Positions 45,935 through 54,496 of a stretch of 64,000 bases of DNA are shown here, one piece after another. Both the position numbers and the translations under genes were made by a program. Numbering within the stretch: the stretch's first letter is position 1; each line of letters starts with the position of its first letter. This DNA comes from Rhodococcus sp. UNC23MFCrub1.1 (GTDB lineage Bacteria; Actinomycetota; Actinomycetes; Mycobacteriales; Mycobacteriaceae), in NCBI RefSeq assembly GCF_000686025.1, contig NZ_JMLQ01000002.1:310001-374000 (forward strand), in the 5' to 3' direction. The notes beneath the pieces were generated by a model, which searched no databases, was not told where the DNA came from, and saw only the letters and a list, made by a program, of their open reading frames with translations.

Positions 45935-47029
45935 ATGACCGTGACGACGACCGACAGGCCCACCCTCTCACCCGCACGCTCGCGCGTCGCCCGCGTGGTG
46001 TCGACTCCGGTGCGGCGGCACCTGCTCGGCGCTCTGTTGGCCCTCGTCGTGGTGATTCTCGTGCTGGAGAGCGTCAGCACGTTCCGGCAGAGCCAGCTGA
46101 CGTCGGTGGCGTATCTCGCGATCGCCGCGGCCGGACTGACCGTGCTCACCGGACTCAACGGTCAGCTCTCCCTCGGGCACGGTGCGTTCATGGCGGTCGG
46201 CGCGTACACCGCGGCACTGATGTTGCGGGCGAACGAGTCCGGCTGGTCGGTGCCCCTGGTCCTGATCGCGGCCACCGTCGTGGCCGGTCTGGTGGGGGTC
46301 GTCGTCGGGGTCGCCGCGGCGCGATTGCACGGGCCCTACCTGGCCGGCGCGACATTGGCGCTCGCCGTCGCCGTCCCTGGTCTCGCGCTGTACTTCTCGG
46401 AGTATCTCGGGGGCGAGCAGGGTCTCATCGTGCCCAGTCCCGACGTGCCGTCCGCGCTCGACGACATCGCCTTCTTCGTCACCGGAAACGAGCTGACGTC
46501 CACGAAGTTCGTGGCCTACGTCGGGTGGTTCCTGCTCGTGCTGGTGTTCTTCCTGCTGGCCAACGTGTCGTCGAGTCGCGTCGGACGGCGTTGGCGCGCC
46601 GTGCGTGACGACGAGGTGTCGGCCGAGATCGCGGGGATCGACCTCGGGCGGGCACGGGTGCTGGCCTTCGTGGTCAGTGCCGCGTGTGCCGGTGCCGCGG
46701 GGGCGATCATGGCGATGGCTGCCCGCATCGCCGCGCCGAGCGGGTTCACGCTGGTGTTGTCCCTGACCCTGCTCTCCGCTGTGGTCATCGGCGGACTCGG
46801 TTCGCTGACAGGCGCTCTCATCGGTGCCGCGCTCCTCACCTACATCCCGCCGGTGGTGACCAACCTGGGCCTCGACGCCGGGTTGAGCAGCCTGCAGGCC
46901 GCGGAACTCGCGCCTCTGGTCACCGGCATCTTCACCGTGGTCGTGATCCTCTTCGCGCCACTCGGACTGGTCGGCACGGTCCGCGGTCGTCTCGTACAGC
47001 GTCGTCTGAAGAGAGAAGGAGTTCGATGA
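45935..47029 (+). CDS. Liv-type ABC permease (LivM-like)
   Basis: 364 aa. It has LTGLNGQLSLGHGAFMAVGAYTAAL, the LivM signature, then the membrane core and a short basic C-terminus. ATG at 45935 with GAGGAGGG upstream. The stop overlaps the solute-binding gene start (ATGA). Confidence 0.92.
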   Translation: MTVTTTDRPTLSPARSRVARVVSTPVRRHLLGALLALVVVILVLESVSTFRQSQLTSVAYLAIAAAGLTVLTGLNGQLSLGHGAFMAVGAYTAALMLRANESGWSVPLVLIAATVVAGLVGVVVGVAAARLHGPYLAGATLALAVAVPGLALYFSEYLGGEQGLIVPSPDVPSALDDIAFFVTGNELTSTKFVAYVGWFLLVLVFFLLANVSSSRVGRRWRAVRDDEVSAEIAGIDLGRARVLAFVVSAACAGAAGAIMAMAARIAAPSGFTLVLSLTLLSAVVIGGLGSLTGALIGAALLTYIPPVVTNLGLDAGLSSLQAAELAPLVTGIFTVVVILFAPLGLVGTVRGRLVQRRLKREGVR

Positions 47030-48360
47030 ACAGGATCCGAACATGGGCGCAGCGGGGCACCGCTCTCGCTGCGGCCGTCGTACTGGTGGCCTCGTGCGGT
47101 GCGGGTGGCCGTGAGGAGGCGGAGGAGTCCACGGAGGGCTCGACCGTCGGGATCACCGACACCTCGGTGAAGATCGGTGCGCACTATCCCCTGACGGGAG
47201 TCGCCGCTCCCGGGTACAGCGAGATCCCCACGGGCGCCAAGGCCTACTTCGACTACGTCAACGCCGCCGGCGGGGTGAACGGTCGGCAGATCGAGTACCT
47301 CGTGCGTGACGACGCGTACGACCCGACCACCACCACACAGGTGGTCAACGAGCTGGTCCTGCAGGACGAGGTGTTCGCGATGGTCGGCGGTCTGGGCACC
47401 GCGACCCACAGCGCGGTCATCGACTTCCTCAACGAGGAGGGCGTCCCCGATCTGTTCGTGTCCTCGGGCGCGATCATGTGGGGCAACGATCCGGCCAAGT
47501 ACCCCAACACCTTCGGGTGGCAGCCCGACTACCAGGTCGAGGGCAAGATCATCGGCGACTGGGTGCAGAAGAACCGGCCGGACGCCAAGGTGGGCCTGTT
47601 CCTGCAGGACGACGACCTCGGCCGCGACAGCGAGGCCGCGGTGCGCCAGTACCTCGAGGATCAGATCGTCGGCGTCGCCCGCTACACGTCCGGCAACACC
47701 GACGTCGCCCCGCAGATCGCGTCCCTCCAGGCGGCGGGTGCCGATCTGATCCTGGGCTTCAACGTCCCGTCGTACACAGCACTGAGCCAGTTGGTCTCCC
47801 GCCGACTGAACTACACGCCCGAATGGTTCTACAGCTCCATCGGTTCCGACGTGGACCTCGTGGGGTCGCTGCTCGGACGCTTCTCGCAAGGCGCGGTGAC
47901 CGACGGCGCCTCGTCGCTCGAGAACATGATCTCCCTCGAGTACATCCCCGGCATCGACTCGCCGGACAACCCGTGGACGCAGTTGTGGCAGAAGGTGTGG
48001 GCCGCCAACGGAACCGGTGAGGAGCTGACCAACTACCGCATCTACGGCATGAGCCACGCCTACGCCTTCGTGCAGGCGCTGCAGGCCGCGGGCGAGAACC
48101 CGACCAGGGAGTCGATCGTGTCGGCGCTGCAGTCGCAGGGCAAGGACCTGCCCGGCCCTCAGCTCGCCCCGTTCCGCTACTCCGAGGACAGTCACCTCGG
48201 CATCTCCGGTGCCAGCGTCTACAAGATCACGAACGGAAAGCCGGAGAACCTGACCCCGGTCCTGGTCACGGACATCGGCGACTCGGCCGTCGAGGAGTAC
48301 ACCGGTGAGGAGGCAACCCCACCGGAGAGCGGCATTCCCGACACCCAGCCGGCGGGATGA
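47026..48360 (+). CDS. Liv-type ABC solute-binding lipoprotein
   Basis: 444 aa. Lipoprotein signal ending LVASC, then Peripla_BP_6 features: VKIGAHYPLTGVAAPGYSEIPTGAKAYFDYVNAAGGVNG and GTATHSAVIDFLNEEGVPDLFVSSGA. Ligand unknown; PucR control and family suggest an amide, urea, purine breakdown product or aromatic acid. ATG overlaps livM-like stop, with GAGAGAAGGAG upstream. Last gene of the operon. Confidence 0.9.
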   Translation: MNRIRTWAQRGTALAAAVVLVASCGAGGREEAEESTEGSTVGITDTSVKIGAHYPLTGVAAPGYSEIPTGAKAYFDYVNAAGGVNGRQIEYLVRDDAYDPTTTTQVVNELVLQDEVFAMVGGLGTATHSAVIDFLNEEGVPDLFVSSGAIMWGNDPAKYPNTFGWQPDYQVEGKIIGDWVQKNRPDAKVGLFLQDDDLGRDSEAAVRQYLEDQIVGVARYTSGNTDVAPQIASLQAAGADLILGFNVPSYTALSQLVSRRLNYTPEWFYSSIGSDVDLVGSLLGRFSQGAVTDGASSLENMISLEYIPGIDSPDNPWTQLWQKVWAANGTGEELTNYRIYGMSHAYAFVQALQAAGENPTRESIVSALQSQGKDLPGPQLAPFRYSEDSHLGISGASVYKITNGKPENLTPVLVTDIGDSAVEEYTGEEATPPESGIPDTQPAG

Positions 48361-48382
48361 CTTGGTCGGCGGGATGACCCGG

Positions 48383-48410
48383 GGGCGGGGGCGTCGACAC
48401 GCCCCCGCCC
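48383..48410. terminator. Terminator after the Liv-type operon
   Basis: GGGCGGGGGCGT (48383-48394) with ACGCCCCCGCCC (48399-48410), 12-bp perfect stem, loop CGAC. It separates this operon from the convergent gene that ends at 48444. Confidence 0.8.
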
Positions 48411-48443
48411 AGTCACGTGTCGGCCCCGCTCGTCGGCAGTGGC

Positions 48444-49085
48444 CTACCCGCCATGCGCTGTTCCATGCAGGACGGCCGTCGCGAGAACGGCAGGGTGAGC
48501 CCGTCCGGCCCACGTGCCGACCAGGGCGTCGCGATCGGCCGGGTCGTCCAGCGGGACGCGATGCAGGGTGAGCACGGCGGTGCCGACGTCGACGACGGTG
48601 TCGGTGCCGCGGGTGTCGACCGACGGCGCGTGGACGTCGGGAACGTCGGCGCCGGCCTGTCCGGTTCCGTGGACGAGTGCGGTGACTTCGCGCTCGGGCC
48701 CGGGCTCGGAGTACTCGAACGCCGCCTGAGTTCCGCCCGTGAGAACGGTCCGCAGCAGCGTCGCCAGATACACCGGATCGTGCGCCGCGTCGTGAACGTG
48801 GCGGGTCCCGAGCACGCTGTGCTCCATGGTGGTGATCAGCGCCGTCTCGGCGCCGGGTAGCGGTGCCGATCGGTACGTGAGAGTCACGTGCAGGATCGTC
48901 CCGTCGGCGGCGCGGAGCAGGTGCGACTCCAGTCCCACCTCGCCGTCGGGATCGTCGAAGCGGTAGGCGTCGACGACCTCGAGCGTGCCGACGTCGATGC
49001 CTGCCGCCCACGGCTGCAGCGGAACCCACTGCCGCAGCAGGTCGATCTTGGTGGGAACGATGGTCGCGCGATGAATCAGGGCCAC
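48444..49085 (-). CDS. Maltokinase N-terminal cap-like protein
   Basis: 213 aa from the GTG at 49085 (another GTG at 49094). The start ALIHRATIVPTKIDLLRQWVPLQPW matches the N-cap domain of mycobacterial maltokinase, but no kinase domain follows. Residues 55-120 (LHVTLTYRSAPLPG, VLGTRHVHDAAHDPVYLATLL) continue the cap family. Stand-alone cap proteins are widespread in Nocardiaceae with unknown function. It follows a hypothetical gene on the same strand. Confidence 0.7.
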   Translation of the reverse strand: MALIHRATIVPTKIDLLRQWVPLQPWAAGIDVGTLEVVDAYRFDDPDGEVGLESHLLRAADGTILHVTLTYRSAPLPGAETALITTMEHSVLGTRHVHDAAHDPVYLATLLRTVLTGGTQAAFEYSEPGPEREVTALVHGTGQAGADVPDVHAPSVDTRGTDTVVDVGTAVLTLHRVPLDDPADRDALVGTWAGRAHPAVLATAVLHGTAHGG

Positions 49086-49108
49086 GCCGCGCACGCTACG
49101 CCGCGGTG

Positions 49109-50221
49109 TCAGTCCTCGGCGGAGGTCTCGGCGGCAACGGTGCCGAAGATGTCCGCGCGTCCCACGCCGTCGAGTACTGCGTGCCGGAGCTCGGGTGGCA
49201 CCAGCAACACCTCGCCGCCGACGAGCAGTCCCTGGTCGATGAACGCTCGGAGCTTCGCGGTCACCAACTCCGCCGTCCGCTTGTCCTCGCCCTCGAGGTC
49301 GTCGTAGTTCTCGTCCAGGTTGCCCTCGGGCGGGTCCGGCGTCATGGCGGCCAGCACCGCCTGGGCGACGAAGCTGTCGGCCACCGAGGCGGAGACGTCG
49401 ATCTCGTCGTCGGCGGACAACTGCGCCGTGACGTGCGCCGCGACGACGGTGCGCAGAGCGTCCGCCTCGCGCGCCCGGACGTTCGCCGCGAGTGGTCCGG
49501 GAGCGGCGCCGGCGTCCGAGATCTCCACGACGCCGGACGACACGGCGGTGGTCCAGGCGTGGGCGAGTTCGGGCACGTCGGCGGGCATCTGGAACGTCGA
49601 CGCGGGCACGGTGAGCCCCAGCGCGGCGGCCACCTCCTTCGCGTCGATCGGCCGACCGGTGCTCGACCAGGCGAGCAGGGCGTCGACGTCGCGGACGATC
49701 GCGAGCTCGGCCAGTGCCGCCGACTCCGCGTCCGCAGTCACCTCGGGCAGGGTGATGTCCTCGGGCGTCAGCGTGTCGGGGACGCCGTCGACGAAATCGG
49801 TGAGGTCCTCCATGCAGTGCTCGTAGTCGGCGTCGCTGCCGCTCCAGATGTCCTCGTCGTCGAGGAACGTCAGATAGGACAGGGCGCTGAACACGAGGTG
49901 GAGCGCGGCGTCCTCGCTCGCCTCGGTGTTCTGCGCGAGGACGGATTCGGCGGCGTCGAGAACGAGGTGGGCGTCGTCCGGGGTCCAGGCCGTGGGGGTG
50001 AATCCCTCGTGGACCCGGGTGAGTTCACCCAGGAGCGACTCGACGACGCGACGCGTCGGCTCGACGTCTCCCGCGCCCTCCTGAACGGCCATCCACGTCA
50101 CGAAGCGAGCGAGCACCCGTTCTGTCGTGGACGCCGTCGGCCCCGAGGTCTGTCGGCGTCTCCGCGCCGCGGTCTTGGCGGCGCGCTTCTGCCCGCGGTT
50201 GCCCGGTCGGTTGGATCCCAT
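49109..50221 (-). CDS. Hypothetical protein
   Basis: 370 aa. Unrecognised. The N-terminus is basic (RGQKRAAKTAARRRRQ), the rest acidic and mostly helical with many Asp/Glu/Ala; no signal peptide, membrane segment or catalytic motif seen. It ends 23 bp before the maltokinase-cap-like start, so the two may be co-transcribed. Confidence 0.6.
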   Translation of the reverse strand: MGSNRPGNRGQKRAAKTAARRRRQTSGPTASTTERVLARFVTWMAVQEGAGDVEPTRRVVESLLGELTRVHEGFTPTAWTPDDAHLVLDAAESVLAQNTEASEDAALHLVFSALSYLTFLDDEDIWSGSDADYEHCMEDLTDFVDGVPDTLTPEDITLPEVTADAESAALAELAIVRDVDALLAWSSTGRPIDAKEVAAALGLTVPASTFQMPADVPELAHAWTTAVSSGVVEISDAGAAPGPLAANVRAREADALRTVVAAHVTAQLSADDEIDVSASVADSFVAQAVLAAMTPDPPEGNLDENYDDLEGEDKRTAELVTAKLRAFIDQGLLVGGEVLLVPPELRHAVLDGVGRADIFGTVAAETSAED

Positions 50222-50275
50222 GCGCCGACCTTAATGCCGTCACCGGTCCGGTCGTCCCGTCAGGTCGACGCGGGC

Positions 50276-50292
50276 TGTGACCCAGATCATGT
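50276..50292 (+). promoter_or_regulatory. Possible CRP-like site upstream of the repeat-rich protein gene
   Basis: TGTGACCCAGATCATGT matches TGTGAN6TCACA at 8 of 10 positions. It lies about 95 bp before the ATG at 50385. Weak evidence by eye only. Confidence 0.3.
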
Positions 50293-50384
50293 GTCGTCGG
50301 CGCGCGCTTCTCCGTTCTCTGTACGACTCACCTTCATACGAACACGAGCGCGCCCGGTAGGGGCAGCGTCGAAAGGAGTGCATC

Positions 50385-51023
50385 ATGGCCGACTTCATCG
50401 AGAAGGCTCAGAACAAGGTCGACGAGGCCGCAGGCGCCGCGAAGAAGAAGGCCGGAGAGGTCACGGGCGACGATTCGCTGCGTACCGAGGGTGCAGCCCA
50501 GCAGACCAAGGCGGACGGCAAGCAGGCCGCCGACAAGGCCGGTCAAGCTGTCGACGACGCCGCAGGTGCAGTGAAGGACAAGGCCGGGGACGTCGCAGAC
50601 AAGGCGCAGAACGCGGCGAACAAGGCTTCCGACAAGGCCGACGAGGTCGCGGACAAGGCTGCCGGCAAGGCGAACGAGGTGGCCGACAAGGCCGGGGACG
50701 TCGCAGAGAAGGCAGCCGACAAGGCGAACGAGGTCGCTGCCAAGGCGCAGGACAAGGCCGGCGAGGTCGCCGATCGTGCCAAGCACGCCGCGGACAACGT
50801 CGCACAGCAGGTCCGCAGCTTCGACGCGAACTCGTCCGACGTGAAGAAGGCCTCCGCAGTGAGCGCCCCCGTCATCGCCGCCGTCGTCGGTGCAATCGTG
50901 GCCGTCGTCGTGGTGCGCCGTCGGCGCAACGCCCCGCGCCGGGTCGCCCAGAAGCGACTGTCGGTCGCGCAGAGCTTCGGTCAGGATCTGGCCGAGACGG
51001 TGAAGCACAAGCTCGACCGCTGA
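50385..51023 (+). CDS. Amphipathic-repeat (CsbD/LEA-like) stress protein with membrane anchor
   Basis: 212 aa. The opening MADFIEKAQNKVDEAAG is CsbD-like. Residues about 35-150 are a run of Ala/Lys/Asp-rich helix repeats of the type ADKAxxVADKA, resembling LEA or apolipoprotein-like repeats. One hydrophobic segment (about 163-183, VIAAVVGAIVAVVVV) is followed by a basic tail (RRRRNAPRR). Strong Shine-Dalgarno GAAAGGAG. Probably a stress-induced membrane- or envelope-associated protein. Confidence 0.75.
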   Translation: MADFIEKAQNKVDEAAGAAKKKAGEVTGDDSLRTEGAAQQTKADGKQAADKAGQAVDDAAGAVKDKAGDVADKAQNAANKASDKADEVADKAAGKANEVADKAGDVAEKAADKANEVAAKAQDKAGEVADRAKHAADNVAQQVRSFDANSSDVKKASAVSAPVIAAVVGAIVAVVVVRRRRNAPRRVAQKRLSVAQSFGQDLAETVKHKLDR

Positions 51024-51130
51024 TCACCGAGAGATATCCGGGTCAATGCTGCGGACTGTTCGTTCGAACGAGGGGGCAGCGTTGATCTGATCACCGTGCA
51101 CCGTCACCACGGAGCACAGTGACCACCATC

Positions 51131-51167
51131 CGAATGCGGCGTCTGCACGGGGCAGGCGCCGCATTCG
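51131..51167 (+). terminator. Terminator between the repeat-rich gene and the WXG operon
   Basis: CGAATGCGGCGTCTGC (51131-51146) with GCAGGCGCCGCATTCG (51152-51167): a 16-bp stem with one G-U pair and a 5-nt loop. It lies 108 bp after the previous stop and 114 bp before the next start. Confidence 0.75.
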
Positions 51168-51280
51168 TGTGTCCGGACACTGCTGACCGGTTCCGCGGGA
51201 ACCGAACGTGAGTCCTGCCCGTCCATGCCTGCACACGCCGCCGACGACCGGTCGCCGGCGCCGGGCGGGGGGAGCACGGC

Positions 51281-51577
51281 ATGGATTACACGGCTGTCGA
51301 CGCGGCGACCATGGTGGACGCGGCCAGGGCGTTGGGCAGGGTGTCGCTGGATCTCGAGCGGGAGGTCGCGGAGGCCGCCTCGGTCGTCGCCGCGGTGTCC
51401 GCCTCGTGGCAGGGCCTGGCGGCGACGGCGTTCGTCGACGGGTGGGGCACCGTTCATCACGGCGCCCGGTCGGTGGTCGCGGCGCTCGAGGACTCAGCGG
51501 GTCGACTCGAGATCGCAGCCATTGCCTATGCGGGACAGGACGACACGTCCGCGGCCGCGATCGCGGGTGCGGTGTGA
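51281..51577 (+). CDS. WXG100-family protein (first of pair)
   Basis: 98 aa, helix-turn-helix hairpin with W43-Q-G45 (SASWQGLAATAF). Typical EsxA/B-like size. Likely a type VII-targeting partner or chaperone for the large effector encoded two genes downstream. Its stop overlaps the next start (GTGA), so the pair is made together. Confidence 0.85.
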   Translation: MDYTAVDAATMVDAARALGRVSLDLEREVAEAASVVAAVSASWQGLAATAFVDGWGTVHHGARSVVAALEDSAGRLEIAAIAYAGQDDTSAAAIAGAV

Positions 51578-51861
51578 CGGGCTACCGAGTCGACCTGGCC
51601 GAACTGGATGCCGTGGTCGTGAGGCTGACGCGGTTGGCCGAGGCCACGCGGGTCGCCCTCGACGACGTGTCGGTGCGGGTGTCCGCCCTGCCGTGGGAGG
51701 GCACGGCGGCAGAGGCTCATCGCGCCACGCAGAGCGCATGGTCGGCTGGGGCTCGCGAGATGGCGGTCGGTGTCGAGACCATGAGAGACGCTGCGCGCCG
51801 GGCACACTCGTCGTACACCGCGGCCCTCGAGTCGAACAGCCGCATGTTCGGGCGCGACTGA
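51574..51861 (+). CDS. WXG100-family protein (second of pair)
   Basis: 95 aa with W41-E-G43 (LPWEGTAAEAH), predicted two-helix hairpin. GTG start inside the previous stop. Its last codon overlaps the ATG of the toxin gene (TGATG), which binds the three genes into one translational unit, as in known WXG-toxin loci. Confidence 0.82.
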   Translation: MTGYRVDLAELDAVVVRLTRLAEATRVALDDVSVRVSALPWEGTAAEAHRATQSAWSAGAREMAVGVETMRDAARRAHSSYTAALESNSRMFGRD

Positions 51862-53135
51862 TGGCGCCCCCGGTCGTTCTCGACGTGTCACCCGAGGTCT
51901 ACGCCGAGGCGGCTCGGTCGGTGTATCGCGCGGACGAGATCATGGCCAGTGCGGTGAACGTCCACCACGGTGCGTCGCGCGCGTGGGCCGCGATGGCGGG
52001 AAGCGACGCCGCGGGTGAGCAGTGGGGCCGGGCGTACGACGGATCCGTCGTCGATCTCTCCCGCGCACTCGCCACGACGTTCTCGGCGACGTCGGTGCTG
52101 GCGCGGCTCGTCGATCAGGCAGGTGCGAATCACGTTGCGGCGGAGTCGATCGCGGTGGTTGCGAGTACCCCGCCGCCGGCAGGACGGGCACCGTCCGCCG
52201 CGCGGCAGCTCGAGTACCCCAGCGCGGTGGGTGACCTCGGCCCGGGGCTCCAGGGTGCGGTGGAGCTGGCCGACGCGGTCGGCGTGCCGTGCCCCAACGG
52301 CGATACCGACGCACTGCGGGACGCGTCGAGCGCGTGGATCGTGCTGGGGCAGGCGATGCTCGACGCACGGTCCGAGGTGCTCGGTGCCGCAGCCGATCTG
52401 GGTGCCGTGAACGTGCCGGAGCGGGACGCGATGGTGCGGGACCTCCGTCGACTGTCCGAGGCAGTGGAAGCGGTGGCGGGTGCGTGCTCGGGGCTGGCCG
52501 CCGCGTGCCACGACTACGCCGAGCAGCTCGAGAAGACGCGCCGCGACATCCGCGACCTGATCGAGCAGTTCGCAGTGGAGGAGGCGGCGGCCGTCGCGGT
52601 CGGTATCGGGTTGGCCTTCGTGTCCGCGGGACTGTCGGCCGCGGCGGGAGCGGCGATCGCGGCCGGTCGTTTCGCACGTACCGCCTCGAGAGTGCGCGCG
52701 GTCATCGCGGCGCTGCACGCGTTCGCTCGGATGCGGCGCACCGAGACGTCGATGGCGACGGTGCGACGAGCTGCCGACGACGTGGAGGATCTGACCACTC
52801 GTGTGCCCGTCGGTCTGGACGACGTCAGTGCGGCGGAGCGTGCTGCCGGTCCGCCGCCGGCAGGGTGGTCGTCCACTCGTGCGCTCGACGACCACTTCGC
52901 GCGCCACGGCGCCGACGTGGGTGCACGGTCGGCCGACGAGTACGCCGACCTCGCGGCGCGGTTCCGCACGGAGGGCTCGCATCAGGTCAAGGTCGGCCCG
53001 GACGGCACCGTGCGGATGTACGACCCGGAGACCAACACGTTCGCGTCTTATACGCCGGACGGCACCACCAAGACATACTTCAAGCCCGGATCCGGTGCGT
53101 CGTACTGGGACCGCCAACCAGGAGTTCCGGAATGA
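51861..53135 (+). CDS. Type VII-secreted polymorphic toxin candidate
   Basis: 424 aa. Residues 1-105 form an alpha-helical WXG/LXG-like targeting domain, 145-235 a second helical region, 240-270 a small-residue hydrophobic stretch (AVAVGIGLAFVSAGLSAAAGAAIAAG), and 341-424 a compact tail: LDDHFARHGADVG, EYADLAARF, VRMYDPETNTFASY, DGTTKTYFKP. That tail pattern recurs at the end of Rhs, CDI and other polymorphic toxins; a small RNase of the BECR group is my best guess. ATG overlaps the upstream stop; stop overlaps the next ATG. Confidence 0.75.
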   Translation: MAPPVVLDVSPEVYAEAARSVYRADEIMASAVNVHHGASRAWAAMAGSDAAGEQWGRAYDGSVVDLSRALATTFSATSVLARLVDQAGANHVAAESIAVVASTPPPAGRAPSAARQLEYPSAVGDLGPGLQGAVELADAVGVPCPNGDTDALRDASSAWIVLGQAMLDARSEVLGAAADLGAVNVPERDAMVRDLRRLSEAVEAVAGACSGLAAACHDYAEQLEKTRRDIRDLIEQFAVEEAAAVAVGIGLAFVSAGLSAAAGAAIAAGRFARTASRVRAVIAALHAFARMRRTETSMATVRRAADDVEDLTTRVPVGLDDVSAAERAAGPPPAGWSSTRALDDHFARHGADVGARSADEYADLAARFRTEGSHQVKVGPDGTVRMYDPETNTFASYTPDGTTKTYFKPGSGASYWDRQPGVPE

Positions 53136-53371
53136 CCACTCACCTCTGCCCGGTCTGCCACTACCCCGGTCTCGCGGACCCGCCGTGGTCGGAGGCGGGC
53201 CCGTCGTACGAGATCTGCCCGTCGTGCGGCTACGAGTTCGGTGTCACCGACGACGATCTGGGGGTGACGCCCGAATCCTGGCGCCGGCTGTGGATCGACC
53301 GCGGGCATCCGTGGAGTTCGACGGCGCCGCCGCCGCCCGGCTGGGACGGCGCACGGCAACTCCGGCGCTGA
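53132..53371 (+). CDS. Zinc-ribbon-like small protein, candidate immunity factor
   Basis: 79 aa. Two Cys pairs, C6-x2-C9 and C29-x2-C32, in CPVCHYPGL and YEICPSCGYEFG, then the acidic DDDLGVTPESWRRLWIDRGHPW. Proteins of this appearance often sit directly after polymorphic-toxin genes. Coupled by ATGA to the toxin gene, the normal position of an immunity gene. Immunity is inference; it could also be a chaperone. Confidence 0.65.
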   Translation: MTTHLCPVCHYPGLADPPWSEAGPSYEICPSCGYEFGVTDDDLGVTPESWRRLWIDRGHPWSSTAPPPPGWDGARQLRR

Positions 53372-53374
53372 CGT

Positions 53375-53428
53375 GCGGGAAGGCCGGAGGCCGGTCGGTG
53401 GACTGCGGGAAGGCCGGAGGCCGGTCGG
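53375..53428. repeat. Interspersed hairpin repeat, two 30-bp tandem copies
   Basis: Two copies of GCGGGAAGGCCGGAGGCCGG plus TCGG at 53375-53398 and 53405-53428, period 30 bp. They lie immediately after the immunity-candidate stop and before the convergent gene end at 53442. Confidence 0.85.
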
Positions 53429-53441
53429 TGGATCTCCAGTG

Positions 53442-53930
53442 TCAGGGGAGCAGGTGCGAGTACGCGGAGCACGTGGAGGCGACGCCGATGTAGACGAGTC
53501 CGTCCGACTGCTCGTCCGACCATCCGCGCACTCGCGTGCGGTCGGCGGTGTCGGCGAGGATGTCGACTCCGGTGCGTCCGACGGCGAGGTCTCGGCAGAT
53601 CGAGGTGACCGAGGTGTCCATGAAGGCGGCGGTGTCCGGGTCGGTCGGGTAGCCGGCCATCTGCATGATCTCGGCGAAGGCGTCGAACGGTTCCTCGGCG
53701 GCCTGCTGGGCGAGGGGAGCGATCTGCACCGCCGGGGTGTCGAGGACGACGGGCGCGTCGACTGCGGTGACCGGCGCGGCGGGTGCGGGGGCGTCCGAGG
53801 CACTGGCCGTGGCGGGGGCACTGTCGGACAGCACCATGGTGGTGGTGGCTGCGCCGGCGAGCACGGTCACCGCGGCGCCGATCACCGCGATCCGTCGTCC
53901 GGTGCGAGTCGGTCGCCGATGTGCTGGCAT
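53442..53930 (-). CDS. Exported protein, DUF732-like
   Basis: 162 aa from the ATG at 53930 (GAGGA upstream). Signal or anchor segment at about 13-35 (IAVIGAAVTVLAGAATTTMVL), an Ala/Pro-rich linker, then a C-terminal domain with two Cys (SICRDLAVGRTG and ASTCSAYSHLLP) like DUF732 of mycobacteria. Probably secreted with one disulfide. Function unknown. Confidence 0.65.
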   Translation of the reverse strand: MPAHRRPTRTGRRIAVIGAAVTVLAGAATTTMVLSDSAPATASASDAPAPAAPVTAVDAPVVLDTPAVQIAPLAQQAAEEPFDAFAEIMQMAGYPTDPDTAAFMDTSVTSICRDLAVGRTGVDILADTADRTRVRGWSDEQSDGLVYIGVASTCSAYSHLLP

Positions 53931-54024
53931 CACGTGTCCTCGGTTGGTGGGTCAGTCGCTGACTTATACCCATTTCCGAGCAGAATGTTACTGGAGTCTC
54001 ACAGGAATCAGGGAGGACGCGCGC

Positions 54025-54486
54025 ATGGAGAAGGTGACGGCCCGGACTCTCGGGGCGTGGGTCATCACGGTGAATCCCCGCAGGACCGACGTCGCCTCGT
54101 TGCTCGCCGACGGGCACGCGGGCGGTGACTGGTGCGTGGCGCCCAACTACCGTTCGCGCCTCATGGCGGCCGGTCAGCCCATCCTGCTGTGGGTGAGCAA
54201 CCGATCCGGCGTGCACCCCGCGCGGGGATTCTGGGGCGTGGGGACCGTGCTCGGCCCCGCTGTCGACATGCACGATCCCGACGATGCGCGCCTGCACGTT
54301 CCCACCGAGATCACCATTCTCGGCGAGCCCGTGACGGCCGCGGAGTGCGCCGGGACGGCCGGGCTGGACCGACTCGAGATGCTCCGGTCGCCCCAGCAGT
54401 CGAATCCGTCCGTGGTCACCGCCTCGGAGTGGTCGCTCCTTCGCGCTCGTCTCGAACGGGCACCGGAGGCGCCCGGCCTTCTCTAG
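54025..54486 (+). CDS. EVE/PUA-like domain protein
   Basis: 153 aa from the ATG at 54025 with GGGAGGA upstream. WVITVNPRRTDVASLLADG, GDWCVAPNYRSRLMAAGQPILLWVS and RGFWGVGTVLGPA resemble an EVE (PUA-superfamily) fold, which reads modified bases in nucleic acids. No partner restriction or methylation gene is nearby. Confidence 0.6.
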   Translation: MEKVTARTLGAWVITVNPRRTDVASLLADGHAGGDWCVAPNYRSRLMAAGQPILLWVSNRSGVHPARGFWGVGTVLGPAVDMHDPDDARLHVPTEITILGEPVTAAECAGTAGLDRLEMLRSPQQSNPSVVTASEWSLLRARLERAPEAPGLL

Positions 54487-54496
54487 TGTCCGAGGT

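Noticed and set aside
46840..49029. A 729-codon antisense open frame across the Liv-type solute-binding gene
   Set aside because: It overlaps the lipoprotein gene, which has signal, fold motifs and operon coupling. The antisense translation is Arg/His-rich low complexity.
51090..51285. Short open frames in the spacer before the WXG pair
   Set aside because: They run through the 16-bp terminator stem, have no ribosome-binding site and show no family resemblance.
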